From Campanula takesimana (lineage: Eukaryota > Streptophyta > Magnoliopsida > Asterales > Campanulaceae), in assembly GCA_026119855.1 (NCBI GenBank), contig JAOWBW010000159.1, positions 248,001 to 312,000 of the forward strand: 64,000 nt of DNA, written 5' to 3'. Below the pieces are notes generated by a model. It ran no database searches. It worked only from the letters and a program-made list of their open reading frames with translations, and was not told the origin of the DNA. Of the stretch, positions 45,281 through 55,859 are shown piece after piece. How positions within the stretch are numbered: position 1 is the first letter of the stretch; each line of letters starts with the position of its first letter. The position numbers were made by a program, and so were the translations under genes.

Positions 45281-46856
45281 CTAATTCTGCTTGACTTGCT
45301 TTTGTTTTGGAAGGAAGCCATGAAACTGTAATAACTCGGTAAGAACATCTTTCATAAGGGGACGGGGTACAATCAGATCAATCTGGCCCTTCTCGAACAA
45401 ATATTCAGCCTGCTGCACACCATCAGGAACTTTGATTTTCAATGTTTCTTCAATCACACGCTTACCCGCAAACGCAATGTAGGCCCCAGGTTCAGAAATT
45501 ATAATATCACCCAACATAGCAAAGCTGGCTGTAACCCCTCCGGTTGTAGGGGAGGTGAGGATAGGGACATAAAACAACTTCTTGTTCGATTGATAATCGT
45601 ATAATGCTGCAGATATTTTAGCCATTTGCATCAAGCTCAAACTCCCTTCTTGCATGCGGGCCCCTCCAGAAGCGCAAACAATGATGAGAGGTAGTGAGTT
45701 TTCACCAGCGTATTCGATCAAGCGGGTGATTTTCTCTCCTACGACGGACCCCATGCTTCCCCCCATAAATTGAAAATCCATAACTGCTAGGGCTATGGGA
45801 ATACCGTTTAGTTCCCCTGTTCCAGTTTGAACTGCATCAGCCAACCCTGTGTCTCTTTGATAAGTTTCGTAACGGTTCATGTAACTGTCTCCAGCTTCTT
45901 CATCTTCGTCTTCCACAGGAGGAAATAATTCACTCGGGTCGAAATCGTCTTCATACTTTTGATAGCTTTCTTGCTTTGTCGCGTAACTTGCAGTTGCACG
46001 AGATAATGAAATCGAGTGAGTGGACCCCATAAGGTTAGACCCTAGGTATGAGATCAAATGAGGGTTTGTTGTCTTGCATCCCTTTGGGATCCAAGCTTCT
46101 GCTCCACTGCTCAAAGCTGTTAAGCCTCCCATTCCTGGGCCAGCCAGGACACCAGTCTTCATTCTTGCAACGGACAGGGAAACCGTTGCTTTAAATTTTC
46201 TGCATATTTGAGCTGACAAAAGAAAACATATTGAGAATAGGTGAAAGCAAGAAAGATATACAGTCCACGAGTCTATTGGGGTATACTCCCTCCGTCCCGC
46301 CGAAAATTGCAAAAAAAAATCATGGCACAAGAATTAAGGGAAAAGTGAAAAAGGTGATGTGTTGTGAGTGTTGATAGTTGAGTGGGAGAGAGAAAGTGGG
46401 GTAGAGAATAGTTAGTGGGTTAGTGGATGTGAGTATGAGAAGTGGGACCCACTAATTAAAAAATATTAAAAACTTTCCATTTATGGAATGTGCAATTTCT
46501 ATGGGACGCCCACTTTGGTAAGTTTTGCAATTTTCGGTGGGACGGAGGGAGTATAATATATGAACTAAAAGTAAATAAAAGACTTCCTTGATTCTGAAAC
46601 AGTGTCGTCATTCTGTAGGATGACAATTGAGAAATTCCAATGAGAATAGTGAAAACAAACAAAAAATTTGTCTTTTATTTGAAATTTCTTCCATTATGTG
46701 TCTATTTGCAATGCTCCGTTGAAACTCATTGATCCTTTAGCCAAAGGCATCTCCAAAGTATGATCAAAGGTTTCACTAGAAGGGGATGCAAACAAGTTTT
46801 AAGGTACGAGGTAATAGTAATGCGCAATTGCAATGTGCATTCTTTTACAATGATAA

Positions 46857-46892
<36 letters not shown>

Positions 46893-48979
46893 CAATTTAT
46901 TCATATTTCTAAAAATTTAATTTATTTATTCATTAAATTGAATTTTGATGACTATTAGAATAGTTAGCCCAATTCCCCGTGACCACTGATCGCTTTGTAA
47001 ACTTCAGACACATATTCAGTCATCCTAGGCTCCTAGCATAGCCTCAACACTCTTAGTTAGTCCTAAATCATCTTCAATACAGTATTGAAGCAAGCATTTC
47101 TATATATATATAAAAAATAAAAAAATAAAAGTTAAAACATTCGGAAACAAGCTTTTCCAAAAATCAAACAGTGAAAGCAAATCAAACCCTCCAATCAGCT
47201 AGGTTTACATGCAATACTGATTTATCATTATATTCAGTCAAAAGCACCTAAAAATCCTGTAAATAATGTACAGTTTTGATGTGGCAACAGGTGTTTGGGA
47301 ACAAAGGGATCGGGAATGAAGGTAAAAGGGTTGCATCAAATAATACTTCTATTAAGTATAAACTAGAGACAGCAAATCTACTGCTCTTAAGTTGATAACC
47401 AGCTTCACATAGTTATCATCGTACAGACGTACCTATATTGTAAATCAGGAGTGGTTCAAGTGAAGTCATGTCACAAAATTTGAGATTACTCAAATCAAGC
47501 ACAACTTTAAATCCCAATTATTATCTGCTAGCTAACTACCCACTGTTGCTAAAATGAGCTAACAACTTCTTCAACTCACTTGATTAACTATTCTAAACCA
47601 CCACAAGTTAAGGAAAAAGAAAAATGAAAAAAAAATAAATCAAACTTCCACTTAAGTAGAATAAAAACAATAAAAGAAACACTATCATGTGTAGTTATAA
47701 TGGACAACAAAGGATAATTTAAGTCTGCTGCCTTAGCGACAGAATTTTCTCAACATTTCATTTATCCTGATATCGAGTCATGGTGGTTTGAGTGACCAGT
47801 CAAGTCTTTGACTTATGTGATCTTCCCGGTTAAATGGATTCTTGAACTGTAAAATAAACCTTCAATGGCATTTCTTAATACCACATCATATTGTCGCAGA
47901 GTCTGGCTTTATTAATATAAGTTCAGTTTTTTAGATCATCAGTTAGTTTACTTCTGATCCGGGGTAAATTTGCTTTGGCTCAAGTCCATTTATCTTGTTC
48001 TACGTCTCACTAACTTCAGCAATTTGTATGAAACTGTGTGAATATTGTATAAATATTTATCTCATCTGTTTTTGTCTTTCTATTCACTCGATGACTTTTC
48101 TTCCAACAACAAACCAACTCTAATTCCTTTGTGCCATCACTCGGGCTCGGGTGAATTTGACCACTCCAATTACTGTCTACGTTGCTGCTTCTGCCTATAT
48201 GTTTGTACTCATAGTTGTACAAGTAAGTTTCTGTTTTCTCCTCGAAAACACATAAATAGCACTGATTGGTTGAAAAGGCAAGTAATTATGCAGGTTGGAA
48301 GTTTGGACTTCTCAAAGGAAGACCTTTTAGATAGAACAAAGCAGTTATATATATATATTGACAAGAAAAAAATTACTACCTCTGTCCCTAAATGAGTGTC
48401 CAAATTCCATTTTAAGAGACACTGAAAATCTCAACTTTGTTGTACAATTTGGTAGCAAATATTCATATATAATCTTGTAATCTCATTTCCAAACATTTAG
48501 TTTTGCACGTATAAAGTAACCGGTGAAAAAAAATTCGGAAAAAAACATTTAGGGAGAAAGTTATGCTAAAAAAAGATACTCATTTAGGGACAAAATTTTT
48601 TTAAAATTGGACACTCATTTAGGGACGGGGAGTATAATTTATAAACACCCAAATAATGATTTCAAGTTTACAAGACACAATGTAGAACAAAATCACATCA
48701 ACCCAATTAAGCATAAACAACTAATTTTAATTCAAATTGATCCCAAATCGGATCCCATGGCAAGTCTTTTTCTCGAAAAGAAAATAACAACAACTGTAGG
48801 CAAAACAGCAGGAAAGATTTTCGACATGGAAAAGATGGAATTTGTAAACATGCAAAAAACCCATCAAAATCGAACATGAAAACGAAAATTGAAGAGTAAA
48901 AAGGAGGTTACTTACAGTCAATTGATGGAAAACGATTGCATTCAAGGAAGGAAGAACAGGTTGTAGCAATGCCTGCCAT
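45281..48979 (-). CDS. accD: Nuclear AccD carboxyltransferase-domain protein with KAS-derived leader (split accD, C-terminal half)
   Basis: Encodes the catalytic half of the beta subunit of plastid heteromeric acetyl-CoA carboxylase, which with the alpha subunit transfers CO2 from carboxybiotin to acetyl-CoA. Exon 1 (48979-48916, 64 nt, MAGIATTCSS...) joins exon 2 (46212-45281) in frame to give about 331 residues. Residues 23-37 resemble KAS I exon 2 (ICRKFKA). Residues 38 to about 95 are a degraded copy of KAS I exon 3 (MKTGVLAGPGMGGLTALSSG ... RATASYA). An acidic linker follows (DDFDPSELFPP...), then AccD sequence from about residue 130. The CT motifs GGARMQEGSLSLMQMAK (about 205) and PTTGGVTASFAMLGD (about 233) are intact. 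The normal AccD zinc finger is absent; it is encoded by the next gene upstream. The 2.7-kb intron contains two Stowaway MITEs. I start at 48979 because the ATG at 46330 lies in the intron. Confidence 0.9.
46284..46553. mobile_element. Stowaway MITE in intron 1 of the accD C-half gene
   Basis: TIRs TACTCCCTCCGTCCCGCCG and CGGTGGGACGGAGGGAGTA, with inner symmetry 'aaaattgcaaa'. It ends about 70 bp upstream of exon 2's acceptor (in transcript direction), so branch-point and splicing signals must lie in the short stretch between. Confidence 0.85.
46859..46890. repeat. (GT)16 microsatellite
   Basis: Uninterrupted GT dinucleotide run in intron 1 of the accD C-half gene. Confidence 0.95.
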
Positions 48980-49260
48980 TTTAATTTAATTTTCTTCTTT
49001 TTAGCAGTATGAAAGAAAGAGTGAATCTTGATGCATAAAAAACAAGGGTTTGTTTTCTTTTTTGGGAGGATGAATCGGAGAAGAGGGTTGGAGAGTCCGC
49101 CTGAGAGGCGATGAGATCGAAGCGTTTAGTTGTGACTTGTCTTGCTGGATTTTATAATTATTTTTTTTACAAATGCCTCCCAACTAGTTAAGGTTACAAA
49201 TTACCCCCTCAACTATTCAGTTAGTCCATTGTACTCATCTTCGCTTCACATAACCGTAGC
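47900..49260. repeat. Segmental duplication, copy 1 (contains leader exon of the accD C-half gene)
   Basis: Matches 52440-54590 over the leader exon and both flanks, for example 'atcccaaatcggatcccatgg', 'ggcaaaacagcagga' and 'gcgatgagatcgaagcgttta'. Copy 1 lacks the hAT element found in copy 2: 'actaacttcagcaa' near 48008 is the empty site. It contains a Stowaway MITE at 48374-48634. Confidence 0.8.
48374..48634. mobile_element. Stowaway MITE in intron 1 of the accD C-half gene
   Basis: Inverted ends TACTACCTCTGTCCCTAAATG and CATTTAGGGACGGGGAGTA; same subfamily as 53453-53690. Confidence 0.8.
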
Positions 49261-50085
49261 AGGAAGTGCAAACAAGTAAAGCAAATTTCTTAATAAAATT
49301 GACGAATCAACTCTAACCTTATTACGTGACTGCGAGAATATGATATTTTTATGAACAATTAGTGATCCAAACAAACAATCTTTAATTAGCCGGTTTTGTG
49401 ACTTTATATAATACTCAAAACATAGAAACTGTTAGATCACTAATGTTATCCTCACTCCGTTACAAAATGAATGTCTAAATTTTCTCTTGATCTAAAGGAA
49501 ATTTGAACATTTATTTTAGACATTCATTTTGTCATTTTTGGGATGGAGAAAGTGTATAATACATGAAAGTGATAATTACGGGTACAAAATGCAGGTGGAA
49601 GCAAAATGGTTGGATTTGTTGATCGGGCATTGCTAGGGGCGCAAAAAGAAGTTTACAAAATGATGGATACAAAGTGAGGTGGCGATATTTTATTGGTTAC
49701 ATCGATTGTGGACCCGACACACTCTAATAAAAAACACCAATGAAATTTTGACACATCATTTTGTAAGCCACATTTTGTGACGTGACTTTATATTTACCCT
49801 TGTTGATCTAAAGACTGCTTACATTACTAAACAAGCAAATAAAAAGGAAGCTTAAATACAGTCAACCAAAAATAAAATCACCAAAATCCAAATAAATACC
49901 ACATTTAAACCAATAATAATATTAGGGGGAAACAAATCCAAACACTAACAGACTTCTTCAAAACTTAACTAGATAATTTAATGACCTGATCTTTTACAGA
50001 GGCGAAATGTTTTCATTTTTCCGAGATATGCGAAACTCAGCATGTCTAGAATCAAGGGAGAACATTATTCAGCTCAAATTATTAG
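49261..50085. other. Intergenic stretch between the two accD half genes
   Basis: No gene. A degenerate Stowaway-like inverted repeat lies at about 49453-49556 (cactccgttacaaaatgaatg and cattttgtc...gggatggag). The rest is AT-rich 3' flank of the accD N-half gene. Confidence 0.4.
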
Positions 50086-53000
50086 TCACTGACTCGCTGA
50101 TTTTGATTGAGACTCAAATCCATACGTATCCACAAAGATCATGTCTTCATCCCGGGGTGTCCAAGTGTTCGACTCAATCAAAAAGTCTATTCTGTCAGAA
50201 CTGCTCATCTTCAAATACTCCCCACAATGCTCGCAGATGAACATTTTCGCACTCAAATGCTTCTTATAATTCAGACCATAGCACGAGTTACACTGAGTCC
50301 ATAAATGTCCGAAACCAGGTTGGGGCTCTTCCTTAACAAGATTGGTCGAAGCTTCACCTGACTCGCTTTCAATCTTTTTAACTGCGTTATTCTCTTGTTT
50401 AGCAGCATAAGTTGCAGTTGCACGAGATTTAGAAATGGAGATTGATGTACTCCGTCCCTTTTGAATCAAAGCTTCCATACCTGTTTTCACTCCTGACCCA
50501 ACTAGGACTCCCGTTTTCATACTTGAAACATTCAGACAAGCCATGGCTTTGATTTTCCTGCATCTTTGAGCTGAGAATAGAGAACACGAATATCAATACA
50601 TCAGATCATTCAAGTAGGTAAAGTCGGCCAGAACATGTTGTTTTATGGCCCAATCCAACAAAATGCAAGTTAAATTCACTCCTCCTTTACCAGACATACA
50701 AAAAGTGCATTGTCATGCTTCCTTAAAAAAGTTTGCTATATTGACTCAAGTTTAGGTGCTCAATGGAGTTTGAAGAGAGAGAGAGAGATGAACTCTTTAG
50801 ATCAGATGCAAGAGGAGTTGGAGAGTGGACTGAGAACTAAGAAGCGTTTTCCAAATTTTGACTACAAACATTCTAATAATGTACTAGTACTCCATGTAAA
50901 TGACGATGAATACAATATACACACCGCAACTATAAAAACTAAATAGGACTATCTTTCCGGGACGGGGGTAGTAATACTTCATGCCAATTGCCAAGGCTTA
51001 GATAATAATTTACCTAGTCTCTACTACTACAATACAACACACTAACCCCAAACTAATTACTCCCTCTGTCCCAAAATGATCTTTTCATTTGCCATTTTTC
51101 ATTGTCCCAAAAAGTTCTTCCTAATTCTATAATTTGGGCTTAAATGTGCATAAACACAATATGGCTAGTGAACCAAGTGATCAAGTGTTCATATCCTTAA
51201 AAAGTTTGAATAGTCAAATGAGAAAATCATTTTGGGATGGAGGGAGTATAATAAGCTCAGGAAGCTTTTCATAGAAAGAATCTCATTCCAGCTTGAGAAA
51301 ATACCACAACCTTTAAGGAAAATAAGAGAACTCAGAGATGAACATCAAGATCAATGGACGTAATGCTTCACAAAAGCACCCTAAAATCTAGGTACCAAGA
51401 AAAAGAACGAAGAAGAAGATGACAAGAGTGTACTAAATATGTCGATGCATCTAGAAGCTTCTTCGCTGGAGAAAACACGGAGAACTAAAAAGGCTGGTAG
51501 TATTAATATTAATTATATTGTAGATTGATATAGCACAATAGCCAATTGACCCAGTGCTATAAAAATACCTGGGGAGAGAGAGGGGGGAGGTTGCATTTTC
51601 AATTTCTCGGTAAATTTTGAAGGTGACTTCTGCCTAATGCATATTTAAGACCTTTTAATTATGATGGGAGATATTTTATCTTTCATCTGCTTTCATTTTT
51701 CTTTTTCCTTTCTACTTACTTTAATATGGCAAAAAACATTTTAGCTGCTATTAGAGTGTATAGTCATATACAATTTTCCCAAATGCAGATTGTACATGAA
51801 AATACATACTAAAACTCTCATACATGTTATCAGATAGAAAAGAAGAATAAGCTAAAACTGATAAAAAAAAAGTCAATGGCCTATATCAAGATGATCTTTG
51901 CACTTGCTTTCTACGTTCAGAATTTCTTTGGTTAACACAAGCTACTGATGCTGCACAAGTTCCATAATATGGTCATAAACAGCATTAAAATAGTCCTTAG
52001 CATTTTTCTTGAGGTACCCTAAACCAGACTATTTCATCTTGTTCTCAATCTACGAAATCACTCTATAGCCAGAACGGACACGAAGACTGAAACTCTAGTT
52101 AATGAAGAAACATGGAAGAATCCTGAGTTCAATATGCAGGTAAACTTGACCACTATCACAAAGTAATAAGCAAATACTATAATGCTGATAGCTACTGCTT
52201 TCACGACTCTGCAATACTTCACCGCTTTTAGTTCTTTCATTTTCCTTATGAAAGAATCCTGTAAATCAATTTGGGGCCAAATGCAATCGCTTTAATTTAT
52301 TATTAGCACACAGCGATGTAGTGCGGAGTGCAGACCATTCACCTTACTAAGCCGTTAATGCGTGTTATCATAATCTAGAGACAAAGAAAGTCAATAAAAT
52401 TATTGGCAAAAGCATTTACAAGTTTATCATTTAGTCGCAGATACTTTTGGTAATGTAGCACTAACTTCAGCAGGGCCGGTGATGAGTGTGTTCAAAGCGA
52501 GCCACCGCACAGGGCCACCGATTTTGAAGGGCACCATATTTTTAAGTTATACTACCATTTCTATCTCAAAATAAATATTAAGAACTTTTAAAATTTACTT
52601 TTAATTTCAAAATAATATTTGGACATTCATATTGAGACGGATAAAGTAGTTTTGTATTTGAATAAATAACTTCAATCCAATAAAATTATAAATAATTCAT
52701 ATATTTGTGTTGTGATTGTAATCTCCGATTTTATTTATTCAAGTAGCCTAAACTAACTTCGTTTAAAAAAACCGTTTTAGATTATTTTTTATCCATGGCA
52801 CCATACGCTACGCCATCAAGGCATCAACGCACGCCTCGTCTTAGTCACTTCAATTGATCTGCATCATAATGCAAACTTTCCCCCTATATTTTTATCTAGC
52901 GCACATCGTTCTCTGAGTATCAGTTTCGATATTCAAATGGTCACTACAATAGCAAAATTATGGCAACAACTGCAAAAACAAAATCCTGACCTCTTTTCAT

Positions 53001-54280
53001 AAATTTCGGCAGTCACTGTCCACTAAATTTCAAAAATACCAATTTGGGGCCTAAATTTCATTTTGGAACAGGGCCCCTAAATTATTAGGACCGGCCCTGA
53101 ACTTCAGTAACTTTGTATGACCAAAAAAAAAAAAATTCCAACAACAAATCAACTCTAATCCTTAGGGCTTCTCCAACAGAACTTCATAATGCCAAATACA
53201 AGTGTATTTGGCGCAAAACTCATCTTGAACAGGTCATCAAAAGCCACACAAAAATGAAGCAGGCTGGATAGTTGCGCCAAATTTGGCGCAAGTTAAACTT
53301 GTGTTGTCCTATTTTTTTCTTTTTTCTTTTTTTATTTATTTCATTTGAAGTATACTACTCATCTCCTACAAGGACTATTCTCAGAATATTTTTATTTGGT
53401 GCAAGATTTGAAGCAAACTGTTGGAGATGGTGGAAGATATTTGGTGCTGAAACCCTCTGTCCCTAAATGAGTGTCCATTTTCAGTAAATTTTTGTCCCAA
53501 AATGAGTGTCCATTTTGATCATAACTTTGTCCCTAAATATATTTTTTTCACCGATCTCTTTATACTTGCAAAAACTAAATGTTTGTAAAGAGGATTACAA
53601 GATTATATATGAATTTTGCCACCAAATTATATAAAAAGTTATGTCCCTTAAAATGAAATTTGGACACTCATTTAGGGACAGAGGTAGTACTATTTTAGAG
53701 TTTTGTGCCATCCCTTGGCTGAGGGTTGATTTTTACCACTCCAAATAATGTTTAAGTTACTGCTTTTATGTTCTCACTCATACTCTATACATGTTAGTTT
53801 AGGATTTATCCGCTAAGCATGCAACTCAATACACAAAGAGTAGCAATGATAACTTGAAAGGGTAACTAATTATTCAGGTTGGAAATTTCGATTTGTCGAA
53901 GGTCTTAAGTACTCCTTAGACAGACAAAGCAGATAGGAATAAATTCAAAATTAAACCCCCAATAATGATTTAGGCTTACGAGATACAAATCAAAACGCTA
54001 CTAACCAAATAAGCATTTTAACTAATTCAATTCAATGTCATCCCAAATCGGATCCCATGGCAAGTCCCGTTCTCGGGTAAGAAATTAAGACAATTGTAGG
54101 CAAAACAGCAGGAACGATTTTTGACATGCATAAGATGGAATTTGTAAACATGCAACAAACCCATCAAAATCGAACATGAAAACGAAAATTGAAAGACTAA
54201 AAAGCAGGTTTCTTACAGTCAATTGATAGAAAACGATTGCATTCAAGGAAGGAAGAACAGGTTGCAGCAATGCCTGCCAT
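50086..54280 (-). CDS. accD: Nuclear AccD zinc-finger-domain protein with KAS-derived leader (split accD, N-terminal half)
   Basis: Encodes the zinc-ribbon half of the acetyl-CoA carboxylase beta subunit. Exon 2 (50570-50086) needs a phase-1 first exon; the 64-nt exon 54280-54217 (MAGIAATCSSFLECNRFLSID) fits, giving about 182 residues. Residues 24-30 (RCRKIKA) match KAS I exon 2, and MKTGVLVGSG...MEALIQKG plus RATATYA match KAS I exon 3 in degraded form. AccD homology then begins near GFGHLWTQCNSC. Four zinc ligands are in place as CX2C-X15-CX2C (about residues 115, 118, 134 and 137), followed by GEYLKMSSSDRID and TWTPRDEDM. The frame stops soon after this conserved block, just short of the region where the C-half gene starts its homology. 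The zinc finger is essential in bacterial AccD, so the product may act with the C-half as a two-piece subunit. The leader at 56383-56320 is an alternative first exon. Confidence 0.82.
51058..51248. mobile_element. Stowaway MITE in intron 1 of the accD N-half gene
   Basis: TIRs TACTCCCTCTGTCCCAAAATG and CATTTTGGGATGGAGGGAGTA; closely related to the MITE at 34445-34628. Confidence 0.8.
51960..52260. repeat. Triplicated segment, copy a
   Basis: A block with 'atggtcataaacag', 'cttgaggtaccctaaaccag' and 'caggtaaacttgaccactatc'. Copies b (54625-54800) and c (55615-55850) are clearly related. It is non-coding and marks local duplication around the KAS-leader units. Confidence 0.75.
52471..53099. 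mobile_element. Non-autonomous hAT element with 8-bp target duplication
   Basis: Ends CAGGGCCGG / CCGGCCCTG, flanked by the exact repeat AACTTCAG (52463-52470 and 53100-53107). The paralogous empty site is present near 48010. No transposase. Confidence 0.9.
53165..53450. mobile_element. PIF/Harbinger-like MITE (ends uncertain)
   Basis: Begins GGGCTTCTCCAACAG after TTA and contains 'gcgccaaatttggcgcaag', shared with the Harbinger element at 63147 onward. 'ctgttggagatgg' near 53430 may be the right end. It is absent from the paralogous copy 1. Confidence 0.5.
53453..53690. mobile_element. Stowaway MITE in intron 1 of the accD N-half gene
   Basis: Inverted ends CTCTGTCCCTAAATGAGTGTCC-like and GGACACTCATTTAGGGACAGAG-like (about 20 bp each), directly beside the Harbinger-like MITE. 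Confidence 0.75.
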
Positions 54281-54624
54281 TTTAGTTTTTAATTTTCCTT
54301 TTAGCACTATGAAAGAAAAAGTGAATCTTGATACATAAAAAGGGGCTGTTTTTCCTATTGGGAGGAGGAGAGGGTTGGAGAGTCCGCATAACGGGTTCGA
54401 GAGGCGATGAGATCGAAGCGTTTATTAGTTTTGACTTGTCTTGCTGGATTTTTTTTTTGACAAATGCGGAAATGCCTCTTAACTAGTCGAGGTTAACTAA
54501 TGACCCCCTCAACTATTCACTTAGTCCATTTGATTCATCATCGCTTCACCTAACGGTAGAAAACTAATGTTTTTGTTTCCATATATCTTAAACCCACTCC
54601 GAACCTATGTGTCTGAAATACTAT

Positions 54625-55470
54625 GGTCATAAACATCAATAAAACAGTCCGTGGCATTTTTCCTGAGGTACCCTAAACCAGACTATTTCATCTTGTTCAA
54701 AACCAATCATTCCGAAATAGTAAGAACTCACTCGAAAGCTAGAATGGACACAAATACCAAAACTCTAGTCAATTCATTATCGAGTTATTCACATCGTACA
54801 ATTTCAGAATGACGATAGCTATGGCGATATCATCGAAGAGGTTAACGAAACTGACGACGTGTCAAGCCCCCCCTAATTTCAGGCCACACGTCCAAAAAAC
54901 AGGGATGAATCATCTTTGGTGGCCCAATGACGAGGTGACATGTGGCAAGGCAAAAATGGGCCATTTTTAGAAGCCTTATCAAGTCCTTGTAGTTTCCTTT
55001 TTGTCTTAGGCACCCTTTCTACATTATCAAGTTATTCACATCATACAATTTCATCTCGTTAATTTAGGGTACTGCCACTCATTCAAGTAAATCTGTCTCT
55101 ACTTTGGATATGCTTAAGCTCCTTACTTTAGAGTCTGTGTCTTCTCGTCATTGTCTTGAAAATCTTTGTGTATTTCTTCCTGATGTAATGTTTGGACATT
55201 TGATTGGCATTTATTCTCCCCCGAAATGCTTTAATCTGCCATACTCTTTACTAGGAATATGCCTTTGAATCAATGGCGAATGGGTAAGAATATGTATGTA
55301 GTGTTAAATCAATAATTCCTAGGGTTTCGGCACAGACGCGCGCACAAAGTGGCTCGACCGTGCTAGAAGATGGACAGAGGCAATTTTGGTTCGGCGTATT
55401 TGGCACGGGCGTGCATATTGATAAGCACGACCGTGCTAGAATGGGGACATGACCATGCAAGGAGTTTCTG
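54625..55470. repeat. Triplicated segment copy b and upstream duplicated block
   Basis: 54625-54800 repeats the block at 51960-52260. 54805-54870 ('tgacgatagctatggcgatatca') and 55245-55440 ('cctagggtttcggcac', 'gcgcgcacaaagtgg', 'ttttggttcggcgtatttggc') repeat 56530-56600 and 56680-56835. This is the 5' flank of the leader exon at 54280, duplicated from the flank of the leader exon at 56383 or the reverse. Confidence 0.7.
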
Positions 55471-55499
55471 AATGCAGCGGAAACATCCTGATTGATACT

Positions 55500-55850
55500 A
55501 ATGACCCCCTCAACTATTCAGTTAGTCCATTTGATTCATCTTCGCTTCACCTAACAGTAGAAAACTAATGTTTTTGTTTCCATATATCTTACACTCACTC
55601 CGTACCTAGGTGTCTGAAATACTATGGTCATAAACATCAATAAAATAGTCCTTGGCATTTTTCTTGAGGTACCTAAACCAGACTATTTCATCTTGTTCAA
55701 AACCAATCATTCTGACATAGTAAGAACTCACTCGACAGCTAGAATGGACACAAATGCCGAAACTCTAGTCAATACAGAAACTTGCAAGAAACCTGAGTTC
55801 TATACGCAGGTAAACTTGACCACTATCACAAAGTAGTAAGCAAATACTCC
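55500..55850. repeat. Triplicated segment, copy c
   Basis: 55500-55620 repeats 54495-54620 ('actaatgaccccctcaactattca', shown here only in part) and 55620-55850 repeats 51960-52170. Followed by a partial Stowaway end (ctcccttcgtcccag) at 55849. Confidence 0.7.
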
Positions 55851-55859
55851 CTTCGTCCC

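Larger units (their letters stand above)
52440..54590. repeat. Segmental duplication, copy 2 (contains leader exon of the accD N-half gene)
   Basis: Homologous to 47900-49260 but longer, because it gained an hAT element (52471-53099) and Harbinger/Stowaway-type MITEs (53165-53690). The leader exons of the two copies differ by only two codons. Confidence 0.8.

Noticed and set aside
46213..46330. Start of the accD C-half protein at the ATG at 46330
   Set aside because: This part is intronic: it contains Stowaway MITE sequence and a pyrimidine-rich acceptor ending at 46213. Joining exon 1 (48979-48916) restores a KAS-like leader in the right phase.
45900..50090. One accD gene with both halves as exons
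   Set aside because: The zinc-finger exon ends with an in-frame stop (50086-50088), and the second half has its own leader. A potential donor (GATAC|GTATGG) before the stop and an ACAG near the CT start exist, but the latter lacks a pyrimidine tract. RNA data could still overturn this.
45281..50570. Nuclear plastid-DNA insertion (NUPT) without function
   Set aside because: A passive plastid fragment would be contiguous, lack introns and carry neighbouring plastid genes. Here each half has its own leader exon, a conserved splice phase, an open frame with conserved motifs, and no other plastid sequence around it.
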